Part shown: piece by piece, positions 1 through 8,288 of the stretch
How positions within the stretch are numbered: the stretch's first letter is position 1
Layout of the letters: each line of letters opens with the position of its first letter
From: an uncultured Pseudomonadota bacterium
GTDB taxonomy: Bacteria > Myxococcota_A > Bradymonadia > Bradymonadales > Bradymonadaceae
NCBI GenBank assembly: GCA_950059285.1
Contig: CATLTV010000029.1
Coordinates: 1 to 38,079, forward strand
Length of the DNA stretch: 38,079 nt
Reading direction: 5' to 3'
Program-made: the position numbers and the translations under genes
Notes under the pieces: generated by a model
Seen by the model: the letters and a program-made list of their open reading frames with translations, nothing else
The model's database searches: none
Told to the model about the DNA's origin: nothing

Positions 1-1
1 C

Positions 2-235
2 AAGGTGGATGTGTCCTCGCAACCTGTGGATTTATCCGCATCGTTGCGCTGTGATCTGTGTGCAACCTCTCTGTTTGTGTTGTCTGGTCAGGTGTCACTG
101 CATGTGAATGGACAAGGCGACATGCTCTCCCTGTCCGAGGGTGAGTTTTCGTTGTGCACCACACACTGTACATTGTTATCTGCGTCGACCTCATCAGCCG
201 AGGGTGCAGCATTGATTTTGATCGAAAGTTTATAA
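2..235 (+). CDS. C-terminal fragment of a cupin-like protein (possibly type I mannose-6-phosphate isomerase)
   Basis: The reading frame is open to the left edge, so only the last 77 or so codons are in the window. The visible part looks like the end of a cupin beta-barrel: alternating hydrophobic strands, a short turn (VNGQGD), an LSLSEGEFSL strand resembling the 'l.l.kGe..lvpa' segment of cupins, and a final strand ILIESL before the stop. The C-terminal domain of type I phosphomannose isomerases (ManA) has this layout, which is the basis for the suggestion. No metal ligands or active-site residues are visible because the catalytic part lies outside the window. Another small cupin is equally possible. 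Nothing downstream supports an operon, since the next gene is a lipoprotein with its own 120-base upstream gap. Confidence 0.4.
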   Translation, partial: KVDVSSQPVDLSASLRCDLCATSLFVLSGQVSLHVNGQGDMLSLSEGEFSLCTTHCTLLSASTSSAEGAALILIESL

Positions 236-284
236 CACCACGCAACATCAAGGTTGGGGAGGGCGATAACTTGTGTGGATGCAG

Positions 285-314
285 TTGCATTTGATGCGCG
301 ACTGGTCGTATAAC
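285..314 (+). promoter_or_regulatory. Possible sigma-70 promoter for the RCC1 lipoprotein gene
   Basis: A TATAAC -10 element (309-314, five of six to consensus) sits 18 bases after a weak TTGCAT -35 (285-290). Transcription would start near 321, about 35 bases before the start codon at 356. The -35 is poor, so this is only a candidate. Confidence 0.3.
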
Positions 315-355
315 GTCATCTGTAATAGATAACTTTGTAATCGGGGCTATGGTTT

Positions 356-2253
356 ATGAATCGTATGAAAAAGTGTATTGGTGTTGTAAGTGTCTGCGGT
401 GTAATTGTTTTTGTTTCTGCATGTTCAGATGTAGGGCCAACCACAGATCCCTATGCAGACATGGATGCAGGCGTGGACATGAGCACACCTGTGGACATGC
501 CCAGAACGCAAACTCCAGTGGATCTTGGTAAGGACACAGGTCCTGTTGATCAGGGTGTGCAGTTACCTGCGCCCAAAGAGGTGCAAGCCATCGCTTCAGC
601 TGAAGGCATTACGCTAAGCTGGTTGCCCGCGTTTAATGCGGTACGTTACGAGGTTCGCATCAACGGAGGACCATGGCTGAACGCAGGTCTTGAGATGACC
701 TACACCCATGATGATGCGCCTGGTGGTAAGGTTGTTTCTGCGACCACCGTGGCTTCTGACATGACAGAACGTCAGCATGTTCAACTTTCTATTGAAGACC
801 TTGTGACAGAAGATGGCCCCGAACAAACCTACGAGGTTCGCGCCATTTATTACAACGGCGCTTCAGACGCATCAGAACCCATTACCGCAAGACGCCCGTT
901 CTCTCTTGAGAGCGTGCAATGGCAACGACAGCTTAATGATGGCGATTTATGGGAAGATTTGACGGATGCAACTACAATTACCACGCAAGACACATCTGCT
1001 TCACCAGAAGGAAACACACACTCCTATCAAGCCATCCTCACGCCTTCTTACGGGCAGTCATTTCATTCACCAGTTGACCTGGGCGCGCGGCTCGCTGCTG
1101 TCGAGGTTGCTGCTGGTATGGTGCATGTGTGTGCATTATTGAATAATGGTGATGTAAAATGCTGGGGGAGTAATACTGAAGGGCAACTGGGGTTAGGGCA
1201 TTCAGAGTCGTTAATTAGTGATCTTGATTCATCGTATCCTCTTGGGCGCGTGAAGTTACCAGAGCCAATGATTCAAGTCAGTGTTGGATTAGCTTCTAGC
1301 TGTGCTTTGTCTGTGTCTGGTAAGCTGTATTGTTGGGGGCGTTTACATTCTGGCACAGAGCCATTTAAATGGAGTGGTGATGAGATTGCTCCGCTGGATT
1401 CTTCATCAGATATCAAGGTGTTACCTGATGCATACGATAAAAGCCTTTGCTATGTTACCTTGAGTGATGATGTAAAGTGTTTTGGATTCAATGGTATTCT
1501 TGGACTTTTGGGGACAGGTGATATGGAGAGCACCATATCACCTCCCTCTGAACCTGTTGATTTGGGAGGGGCAAAGATTCGTGATGTCCAAATGTCTTAT
1601 ACCGGTCCTTGTGCATTGACAGACACTAATCAGCTGATGTGCTGGGGTAAACATAGTTATGTTAATAACGGTGAGACTATTGGTGATGAGCCAGGAGAGA
1701 TGCCTCCTCCTGTTACAGGTTCGAGTGAAGGCGTAAGTGTGCGACAGATGGCGTTGGCACGTTTGATAATGGGTGTCTTTTGGATGAGAGTACGGGGAGG
1801 GTTCGTTGTTGGGGTGTATCTGAGTATGGGCAGACTGGTTTAGGTCATACAAATGCAGTCGCTGCTCCTGGTGGGTATACTGTGTTGTCAAGAATGGGTT
1901 CTGCTTTTGAAGTTGCAGAGCAAATTGCATTTGCTGCCACAACTGCATGTATGATCACTCAAGTTGGTGATGTTTATTGTTGGGGAAAGGGCGGCGCTGA
2001 AGGGTTGAATGGGACAGGGAGCGCCGAACATATTGGCGATGACCCTGAAGATGTTATGGCACGTGTCAATTTGGGTGGGCCTGCGAGTTCTATCTCCATG
2101 AGACATGGTGTGGCATGCGTTATCGTTATGGGTGATGTGAAGTGTTGGGGCAACAATGCAGTGGAACAATTAGGCGTTTCCAGTCTTGGTAAAGGCGCAA
2201 TTATTGGCGATGAGCCAGGGGAGATGCCGCCACAACCTGTTGAGTTGTGGTGA
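356..2253 (+). pseudogene. RCC1-repeat lipoprotein interrupted by a frameshift
   Basis: The N-terminus has a lipoprotein signal peptide with lipobox VSAC. It is followed by an Asp/Pro/Val/Met linker (DAGVDM, PVDM, PVDL), a fibronectin-III-like domain (about residues 62-185), then RCC1-type beta-propeller repeats of the form C-A-L-x(5,8)-V-x-C-W-G. A GGGG stretch at 343-346 precedes the ATG at 356; ATG 365 is an alternative. The frame used from 356 leaves the RCC1 pattern near 1750 and stops at 1843. The missing repeat continues in the -1 frame (NGCLLDESTG, then RVRCWG) and runs to the stop at 2251-2253. Loss of one base between about 1742 and 1774 explains this. The rest is intact: repeat spacing, Cys pairs and the recurring IGDEPGEMPP motif. 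It is either a recent pseudogene, a phase-variable gene or a sequencing error. If intact it would be a surface-exposed propeller of about 630 residues. Its function is unknown. Confidence 0.75.
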
Positions 2254-2258
2254 AACAA

Positions 2259-2295
2259 AGAGAGGGTGTTTGGCTTCAAGCCAAACACCCTCTTT
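2259..2295. terminator. Bidirectional terminator palindrome 1
   Basis: Perfect 16-bp arms (2261-2276 and 2278-2293) flank one base. The stem can be extended by a G-U and an A-T pair. It lies between the convergent RCC1 and Cys-rich lipoprotein genes, ends in T's on both strands, and leaves 21 bases to the stop of the minus-strand gene. Confidence 0.85.
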
Positions 2296-2316
2296 AAGTT
2301 GTAGAGAACTATATTC

Positions 2317-3849
2317 TTAGAATGGACTACAGAAACTCTCGGACAGGAGTAGTGAAGTGCATGATTCGCCTGCACTGCAGTCTGCATCAGAAGTACATCC
2401 TGTACATACCATGAATGTGCCAACCAAGGGATCGGGCTCGCATGTTAAGCCATTCATACAGCCAGATGTGCTACAGCCACCGAGTGGGTCTGTGCCACCG
2501 CCGCCACCCTGACAGGAGTATGAGCCGCTTCCAGTGGAAGTTTCTAAGCACATGGCAGGAGGCAAGCAAGATGTTGGATCACCGGGGTTGCATGCCTGTC
2601 CGCCGCCACCGCCAGTGCTCTGACAGGTGTTGTTGACGCATTCGGTACCTGATGGGCAGACAGTGGGGTCAGCAGCACAGCTGGGAGGATCACCGCAGCG
2701 ACCGCTGCTGAGGCAGACCTGTGAGCCTGTACATTCAGCGCTTGTGGTGCACTCCACGCAGCAACCATTGAAGCAGAGAGGGGCTGCGTCGCCGCAAGCG
2801 CCTGGTGTGTTGGGGTCGCAAGCTTCACAGCCTTCAACGCACTGGCCGTTCAGGTTACAGGATGAACCTGTGGGGCAGTGGGTGTCGTCGACACATTGAA
2901 CACATGCGCAGAAGTCTGTGTTAAGGACTGGAGCGTCGGTGCCGTCACAATCTGCCTGTGTGATGTTGGGGCAGGATGCGACTTCGCAGTTGCCTGTGGC
3001 CTGGTTGCAGCGCTCGCCAGGAGGACACGCGTTGGGGTCGCCCTGAATGGTGGAGCATTCTGCGGGACGTTCCACACACTGGAAGTTGTTGTCTGGATCG
3101 CAGTACTGGTTTTCGCCACAGGTGACGTCATCACAGGATGTGATTTGTTTTTCAATACATGCGTTGACGGAGTCATCGCAGAAGTAGCCTGCGGGACACT
3201 TGCCCTGATCGCATTCACACTGGTGTGTGTCGGCGTTGCAGCTCTGGTCGGCGAGACAGGATGCGTCGGTGCGGCAGCCAGGTTCGCAGAGGTTTGAGTC
3301 GGTGTTGCAGAACTTGTCGGCGTCTTCGCAGTCAAGGTCTGTGGAGCATCCTGCGGCACAGGAGCCGTCGTCTTTACAGACAAGACCTGTGGGGCAGTCA
3401 AAGTTGGAGGCGCATGTTGCAGGAGGCTGCTGGCAGATGTTTGCCAGCATGTTGCAGACCTGACCTTCAGGGCAATCGCTCTTGTCGCTACAGGTAGCTT
3501 CAATGCATGCACCCTTGACGCAGGACTCGGAGCCATTGCAGTCAGAGCTTGATGTACACTCTGGTTTTGAGCAGGACTGGGCGCCATCATCTGCTTCGTA
3601 GCAGATCTGGCCTGTCAGACAAAAGTCACAGCTGACAGCTTCACATTGCTTTGTAGTCAGAATACACACTGTGCCAAGCGCACAATCATCATCTGCGATG
3701 CAGGACTGGGCCTGGCTTGCTGTGGTGTCGGGTCCACATGATGAAGCAAATACACCCAGCGCTCCAAACATGGCCACAGGAACAAGTAGTTTTCCTGTCA
3801 GGGCGGCCAATCGTGTCAATCCTTGTGAGGTCTCTATCCTCTTCTTCAT
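2317..3849 (-). CDS. Large Cys-rich (Dickkopf-like repeat) lipoprotein
   Basis: This is a 510-residue exported lipoprotein. A basic N-terminus (MKKR) and long hydrophobic stretch lead to lipobox ASSC, with the lipidated Cys at about residue 38. The whole mature region consists of short repeats of the type C-x(4-6)-D-C-P-x-G-x-x-C-x(4-8)-C. These resemble the Cys-rich repeats of Dickkopf/EGF-like proteins that are common in surface lipoproteins of Myxococcota and Bradymonadota. Several dozen cysteines, mostly even in spacing, imply many disulfides and therefore a periplasmic or surface location. Gly-rich segments (GGGGG) occur twice near the C-terminus. The start is supported by an AGGAAGAAGG ribosome site just upstream. 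It may be an adhesin or structural surface protein, but no catalytic motif is visible and I assign no function. Confidence 0.85.
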   Translation of the reverse strand: MKKRIETSQGLTRLAALTGKLLVPVAMFGALGVFASSCGPDTTASQAQSCIADDDCALGTVCILTTKQCEAVSCDFCLTGQICYEADDGAQSCSKPECTSSSDCNGSESCVKGACIEATCSDKSDCPEGQVCNMLANICQQPPATCASNFDCPTGLVCKDDGSCAAGCSTDLDCEDADKFCNTDSNLCEPGCRTDASCLADQSCNADTHQCECDQGKCPAGYFCDDSVNACIEKQITSCDDVTCGENQYCDPDNNFQCVERPAECSTIQGDPNACPPGERCNQATGNCEVASCPNITQADCDGTDAPVLNTDFCACVQCVDDTHCPTGSSCNLNGQCVEGCEACDPNTPGACGDAAPLCFNGCCVECTTSAECTGSQVCLSSGRCGDPPSCAADPTVCPSGTECVNNTCQSTGGGGGQACNPGDPTSCLPPAMCLETSTGSGSYSCQGGGGGTDPLGGCSTSGCMNGLTCEPDPLVGTFMVCTGCTSDADCSAGESCTSLLLSESFCSPF

Positions 3850-3917
3850 ACCTTCTTCCTCTTCTTACCGTATGTTGCTTTGTGTATAGCAAAGCCTGTG
3901 ACAAGTGCGTGGTCACA

Positions 3918-3959
3918 TGTGAACCTGTCTCAAAGTCCTGTTTGTAAGGTGTGAACCTG
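3918..3959. repeat. Two direct repeats of TGTGAACCTG, 32 bp apart
   Basis: TGTGAACCTG occurs at 3918-3927 and again at 3950-3959, three helical turns apart. The first copy overlaps the 10-bp palindrome TCACATGTGA (3913-3922 region). Same-face spacing upstream of the minus-strand lipoprotein gene suggests binding sites for one regulator. The regulator is unknown. Confidence 0.45.
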
Positions 3960-4000
3960 CTCCTGTCGAGGCGCTAAGCTTGCTGCCTGACAAATGTCAT

Positions 4001-4016
4001 TGTGACAAATTGCACA
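4001..4016. promoter_or_regulatory. CRP/FNR-family-like operator
   Basis: TGTGA-N6-GCACA differs by one base from the CRP consensus TGTGA-N6-TCACA. It lies between divergent genes, about 340 bases before parA and 150 bases before the Cys-rich lipoprotein gene. A match of this quality can arise by chance. Confidence 0.3.
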
Positions 4017-4354
4017 TCCCATGTCCAATTTTCACAATCCCCCTCAAATGTGCCCATCCGTGAGCCGTGTAGTTGGTTGCTCGCCGTCGTTTTTCTCAAT
4101 GTTTATTTGAGTATAACAGGTGCAAGCGTCCAATGTAGACCAGCATCATTATTTGTGCAATATGATTATGGGAAAGATTTATGTTCTCCGCAACTTCTTT
4201 TGAAATGTGTTGCTTTTCTGGGTGTTTGGTGGTTTTTATGGACCTCTCTACGTCAGGTAAAGATCGTGTATCGATCACCTAACTTTTTGTCAGGTGTGGC
4301 CTCTCACTCCCTCTCATCCATTCTCCATCACATTCACATACAACGAATTTTATC

Positions 4355-5212
4355 ATGCGAAACCTCATCTCTTCAGGACTCAAACGCCTTAAAAGACAGG
4401 ACAGTAAATACCCCCAGGGTGATAAGTCAGCCACGGTCATCGCGGTCGCGACGGTCAAGGGTGGTGTGGGTAAGACAACCTCCACGATTAATATCGCTGC
4501 GGCGCTTGCCTCCACACATCAAAAGCGTGTGCTGTTGATTGACCTCGATGCTCAGGGCCACTGCTCTACCAGTCTCTCGGCACTGGTGCCCGATGCGCCT
4601 GTCTACACGCCCATCAGTGAGGTCTTGCTTGCCGATGACCAGAAGCAGGTGCTCGATAGCGCAGTGTCCACATCCTATCCAAACCTTGATATTACGCCTG
4701 CTGACTCCTCACTTGCCGAGGCCGAAGGACTGATATCACAGAAGATTGGTAAGGAGATGCTCCTGCGCGATGCGCTCGCCATTACGCGTACGCACTATGA
4801 TGTGATCCTGATCGATTGTCCTCCAAACAAGGGTAACCTGACGCTCAACGCGTTGCTTGCGGCGGATTATGTGCTCATTCCCACGGACCTCTCTCCGCTT
4901 GCTGTACAGGGCGCGGATGAGCTCATCGATGCGGTCCTCACTGTCAATGAACGCTTGCATCACAAGCTTGATGTGCTCGGTGTGGTGCTGACGCGTGTGG
5001 ATGGACGTAATGTCTCGTTGAATGATGAGATTCGCAAGCAGATCAAGGACGCCTGGGGTGATTATGTGCTCTCCTCGGAAATCGGTGTGAATACACAGCT
5101 CAGTCAGGCTCAACATGAGGGCCAACCTATCTTTGCTTTTGCGCCCAAAAGTCGTGGTGCTGCGCATTACTCTGCGCTGGCTCAGGAAATCTATAACAGA
5201 ATCTTTGTCTGA
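4355..5212 (+). CDS. parA: Orphan ParA/Soj-family ATPase
   Basis: This is a 285-residue P-loop ATPase of the ParA/MinD family. Such proteins bind DNA or membrane as ATP dimers and position chromosomes, plasmids or protein complexes. The deviant Walker A motif KGGVGKTT is at residues 35-42 with the signature lysines. The A' motif LIDLDAQG is at 61-68 and Walker B DVILIDCPP at 149-157. The length is usual for chromosomal Soj proteins. An extra basic N-terminal stretch of about 25 residues (KRLKRQ) precedes the first strand. The ATG at 4355 has no good ribosome site, so the start is uncertain. No parB or parS-like 16-mer is adjacent and the next gene is metabolic. It may therefore be an orphan positioning ATPase rather than the main segregation protein. 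Confidence 0.85.
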   Translation: MRNLISSGLKRLKRQDSKYPQGDKSATVIAVATVKGGVGKTTSTINIAAALASTHQKRVLLIDLDAQGHCSTSLSALVPDAPVYTPISEVLLADDQKQVLDSAVSTSYPNLDITPADSSLAEAEGLISQKIGKEMLLRDALAITRTHYDVILIDCPPNKGNLTLNALLAADYVLIPTDLSPLAVQGADELIDAVLTVNERLHHKLDVLGVVLTRVDGRNVSLNDEIRKQIKDAWGDYVLSSEIGVNTQLSQAQHEGQPIFAFAPKSRGAAHYSALAQEIYNRIFV

Positions 5213-5262
5213 TGACTGCGCGTGTGCCAGTTGCGTTCTTTCCTCCTCATGGGTACAATCCG

Positions 5263-5275
5263 CTTACTGAGTAAG
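5263..5275. promoter_or_regulatory. 13-bp palindrome upstream of acyl-CoA dehydrogenase
   Basis: CTTACT-G-AGTAAG is a perfect palindrome. A related half-site (AACTTA) follows 14 bases later, within the 126-base gap before the gene. Fatty-acid genes are often controlled by TetR-family regulators at sites of this size. This one is a guess from shape and place. Confidence 0.3.
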
Positions 5276-5338
5276 TGAACACTAACTTATTGGCTTTAAG
5301 TTCCTGTTTTTTAAGTCTTTAGCTATAGAGGAGGCCGC

Positions 5339-6496
5339 GTGGCTAGTCAGGAGAAGTACCCCCAGTTTACCGAAGAACATCAGATCTTTCGCAAGCAGTT
5401 GCGCGACTTTGTCGTCAAGGAGCTTGCTCCTCATGCCGAGGAATGGGAGAAGAATAAGCTCTTTCCTCGCGAGGTCTTTGAGCAGATGGGCAAACTGGGC
5501 TTCCTGGGTGTGCGTTATCCCGAGGATGTCGGTGGTAGCGCGGGTGATATCTGGCACACTGCTGTGCTCTGTGAAGAGATGCCGCGTGCGCGTCTGGCTG
5601 GTTTGACCATGGGTGTCCTTGTGCAGACCGATATGGCGACCCCCATTATCAATGAGATCGGGACCAGGGAGCAAAAAGAGGAGTTCCTTGCGCCCGCATT
5701 GCGTGGGGAGAAGATCGCTGCTCTCGGCGTCTCCGAGCCTAACGCGGGTTCAGACGTCGCAGGCATCAAGACCACCGCTGTGAGCGATGGTGACGATTAC
5801 ATTATTAATGGCCAAAAGACCTGGATCACCAACGGGACGCGCGCTGACTTTATCACCCTCGCGGTCAGGACCGATGTGGACAACCGCTACGGTGGAGTGA
5901 GCCTTGTGTTGTTTCCCACGGATACACCTGGTTTTACAGTGGGTCGCAAGATCGAAAAAATCGGAAATCACTGCTCTGATACTGCCGAGCTATTCTTTGA
6001 CAACTGTAGGATTCCAAAACGTTATTTGCTTGGTGAAGAGGGGCATGGCTTCTACTATATCATGCAGAACTTCCAGGGTGAGCGACTTGTGGGTGCGCTC
6101 TCGGGTACGGCGGGCGCGCAGCTTGTGTTGGATGATACCATTGCGTACTGCAAGGATCGCACAACCTTTGGCAAGCCTTTAAGCAAGCATCAGGTGGTGC
6201 GTCATCAGCTCGTGGATTGTGAAACCGAGCTTGAGCTTTGCCGTACGCTCTCCTACCACGCGGCTGATTTGTTTGGTCGTGGTATTCCTTGCCAGCGTGA
6301 GATCTCAATGGCCAAATTGATTGTAGCCGAGCGCGCGATGGAGGTCATCGATCGCTGTGTTCAACTCCACGGTGGAATGGGGTATGCCGAGGAACTCCCT
6401 GTGGCGAGGGCCTGGCGAGATGCGAGGTTGTTGCGTATCGGCGGCGGGGCGTCCGAGATTATGAAGGAGATTATCTCGAAGATGATGGGGCTGTAA
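5339..6496 (+). CDS. Acyl-CoA dehydrogenase
   Basis: This is a 385-residue FAD flavoenzyme of the acyl-CoA dehydrogenase family. It oxidises acyl-CoA to trans-2-enoyl-CoA in the cytoplasm and passes electrons to ETF. The N-terminal helical domain is at about 8-120, the beta domain with GVSEPNAGSD and WITNG at about 120-230, and the C-terminal helical domain at 235-385. The C-terminus reads RIGGGASEI where medium-chain enzymes carry their catalytic Glu. The base is instead likely E248 in GERLVGA, which lines up with the helix-G Glu of isovaleryl-CoA and long-chain dehydrogenases. That points to a branched- or long-chain or similar substrate. The start is GTG, chosen because AGAGGAGG (about 5327-5334) sits at the right distance. 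It stands alone with its own terminator and possible operator. Confidence 0.92.
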   Translation: MASQEKYPQFTEEHQIFRKQLRDFVVKELAPHAEEWEKNKLFPREVFEQMGKLGFLGVRYPEDVGGSAGDIWHTAVLCEEMPRARLAGLTMGVLVQTDMATPIINEIGTREQKEEFLAPALRGEKIAALGVSEPNAGSDVAGIKTTAVSDGDDYIINGQKTWITNGTRADFITLAVRTDVDNRYGGVSLVLFPTDTPGFTVGRKIEKIGNHCSDTAELFFDNCRIPKRYLLGEEGHGFYYIMQNFQGERLVGALSGTAGAQLVLDDTIAYCKDRTTFGKPLSKHQVVRHQLVDCETELELCRTLSYHAADLFGRGIPCQREISMAKLIVAERAMEVIDRCVQLHGGMGYAEELPVARAWRDARLLRIGGGASEIMKEIISKMMGL

Positions 6497-6502
6497 GCAC
6501 AC

Positions 6503-6574
6503 GACAAAAAAGAGGCGCGAGGGGGGCGAGGATTTACGCAGTAAATCCTCGCCCCCCTCGCGCCTCTTTTTGTC
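6503..6574. terminator. Bidirectional terminator palindrome 2 (31-bp perfect arms)
   Basis: Arms 6507-6537 and 6541-6571 are perfectly complementary around the loop GCA; beyond one bulged A the stem continues for 3 bp. It lies between convergent acyl-CoA dehydrogenase and HEAT-repeat genes. Its central part (GCGAGGATTTAC-GCA-GTAAAT) closely matches palindrome 6 at 18080. Confidence 0.9.
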
Positions 6575-6588
6575 TCACGCGCAAGCGC

Positions 6589-7902
6589 TTAGTGTAGTCC
6601 TGTCTTGTCGATTTGTTTGACGATGGCGGCGGCAGCTTCGCGTAGTGACCACTCCTGAGAGGGATCGTGGGCGATGGTTTCAAACCATGTTCTGTAGCGT
6701 GTGCCCTCGCCAGAGTTGGCGACGATCTTGACGTATTTGGTGCGCAAGGTGTCGGAGAACAGGATGGTATGGAGGCGCTCGTCGCGTTCTTCCCAGACGA
6801 CACGTTCGCAGCTTGTGTCCTCGGTGATGGAGAGGAACTCCTTGCGTGCCCAGCTCACATCCTCGGGCTTGGAGAGCATCTTCATCGCGTCAAGCAAGGC
6901 ACAGAGGCGCTCGCCTTCTTCAGGCGTGTCATCGCTGAGCTGTTTTTTGACCCATTGTCTGGCCTCGGGAGCCTGTGTTTCCTGAAGTGCCCAGAGCGCG
7001 TAGATCATGACCTCCTTGTCGTCGGTCTGCTGTGCGAGTGGGAGGATCGTGTCATAAGAACCTTGCATGGCGATCATGCCAAGTCCGCGTAATAGGCCGA
7101 TTTTTAGTTCTCTTGGGCCATCTTTGCTCTGGGCCAGTGCGTTGTCGATGGCGGCGCGTGCCTCTTCATCACGGCCAAGTCGACCGAGCGCGACCGAGGC
7201 TTCTTCGCGGACTTCAGGGGTTTGAGAGGTGTCCTTGACGAGGGCAACAAGTGGCTTGCGCGCGGTCTGGATCTTCATGATGCCTGCGTTCCACGCAGCC
7301 TGTGCACGAACTTTGGGGTCGTCATCTGTTTCGAGTGTGGAGGCGACAAGATCGCGCAATGTGGGATTTTCCCAGAGATCAAACTGTGTGGGATCAGACA
7401 TATCCTGGAGCGCAGCGAGTCGTTCGGATGGGGTGTCAGAGCGCATGCGAACAAGGAAGAAGCCTTCTTCGTGATAACGATCAAGGAATCCACCACCGCT
7501 GTAGTTCAGGAGTAGGGCGTTTCCAATGACGAGCATGATCAGGACAATCATAAACTCGGCGTTGTGGTTTGAGACGACCACATCCGCATCAGGATCTGTC
7601 TTCCACTTGCGTTCTCCCAGAATGACCTGTTCTCGCCAGGGGCCTTTGAAGAAGAGGTCGCCGACGAGGATGGCCTGAAGGTAGCTGGCGAGCATGACGA
7701 TAATCATCAGTATGGTGATGATGCCAATGTTGAGGCTCACCGAGGTGGATTGTTCAATGATGTAGTTGGTGCAGGCCAGTCCTGCGCCGATCATCAGCGC
7801 GCTCACGAGGATGACGGTAATAATGAGGCGTCCTCGGGAACTTGCGACGGAGCGAAAGAGTCCAAATTCCGAGACGTTGGAGACGAGTTTTATACGTGCC
7901 AT
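6589..7902 (-). CDS. Membrane-anchored HEAT-repeat protein
   Basis: The protein has 437 residues. Three predicted transmembrane helices lie near the N-terminus (about 25-45, 56-80, 115-132), with a hydrophilic charged loop (KGPWREQ, GERKWKTD) between the second and third. From about residue 150 to the end it is a run of paired helices typical of HEAT repeats (VRAQAAWNAG, VREEASVALGRLG, MIYALWALQE). HEAT solenoids are usually protein-binding scaffolds, so it probably docks partners at the inner membrane. No catalytic motif is seen. No clear ribosome site precedes the ATG. It is a single gene, convergent with acyl-CoA dehydrogenase and divergent from the TPR/PEGA gene. The partner is unknown. 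Confidence 0.8.
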   Translation of the reverse strand: MARIKLVSNVSEFGLFRSVASSRGRLIITVILVSALMIGAGLACTNYIIEQSTSVSLNIGIITILMIIVMLASYLQAILVGDLFFKGPWREQVILGERKWKTDPDADVVVSNHNAEFMIVLIMLVIGNALLLNYSGGGFLDRYHEEGFFLVRMRSDTPSERLAALQDMSDPTQFDLWENPTLRDLVASTLETDDDPKVRAQAAWNAGIMKIQTARKPLVALVKDTSQTPEVREEASVALGRLGRDEEARAAIDNALAQSKDGPRELKIGLLRGLGMIAMQGSYDTILPLAQQTDDKEVMIYALWALQETQAPEARQWVKKQLSDDTPEEGERLCALLDAMKMLSKPEDVSWARKEFLSITEDTSCERVVWEERDERLHTILFSDTLRTKYVKIVANSGEGTRYRTWFETIAHDPSQEWSLREAAAAIVKQIDKTGLH

Positions 7903-8288
7903 GATAGTGTTTTGATAAGTGAGTCGATGAATAGGCTGTCAAGTGGGCTTATGTGCCCTGTGATCAAGAGACAACAGAAGTTGTCTGGAGTTGCCTTGTG
8001 GCCCAAAATAATTTGTTGGGCTGCATTTATTTATAGCAGAGAATGGAGGTGATGAGGATCACCTTGGTCTGGTTTATGGTGTTCAGGCATTTTTTATGTC
8101 ACAGTGAGGTCTGCTTTTGAATAGAGAAGGTGGGGTATCACGTCAGTAAGTATATGGGGAGCGATCTTCTCAGGCTGCGTTAAAAAGTGAATAGTCTTCT
8201 TGCATTGTGTCAGGGAATAGCTTTTGATGTGACCTGTATAGATCATATGAGATTGAATTGATCCTGAGAGTAGATAGGAGAGGTTGAG
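7903..8288. ncRNA. Divergent intergenic region with three successive perfect hairpins
   Basis: This 386-base gap between divergent genes has no plausible ORF. Three perfect stem-loops lie within 96 bases: AGACAAC-agaa-GTTGTCT (7969-7986), GCCCAA-N9-TTGGGC (8001-8021) and AGGTGAT-gagg-ATCACCT (8047-8064). A T6 run follows at 8090-8095. This could be a small RNA, the leader of the TPR/PEGA gene, or chance. No promoter in front of it is convincing. Confidence 0.3.

Larger units (their letters stand above)
3850..4354. other. Divergent intergenic region between Cys-rich lipoprotein and parA
   Basis: About 500 bases without a credible gene, more A+T-rich than its flanks. It must hold the promoters of both divergent genes. 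The only clear motifs are a spaced direct repeat (3918-3959) and a CRP-like palindrome (4001-4016), listed separately. The open frame running from 4002 into parA is in another frame and has no ribosome site. Confidence 0.6.

Noticed and set aside
1775-1785. Programmed frameshift at the T4 run in the RCC1 gene
   Set aside because: A shift there would lose the repeat's first Cys. The consensus requires the shift to be upstream of about 1774, where there is no slippery heptamer.
4002-4538. 178-residue frame overlapping the parA start
   Set aside because: It is in a different frame from parA, has no signal, and its second half is a shadow of parA codons.
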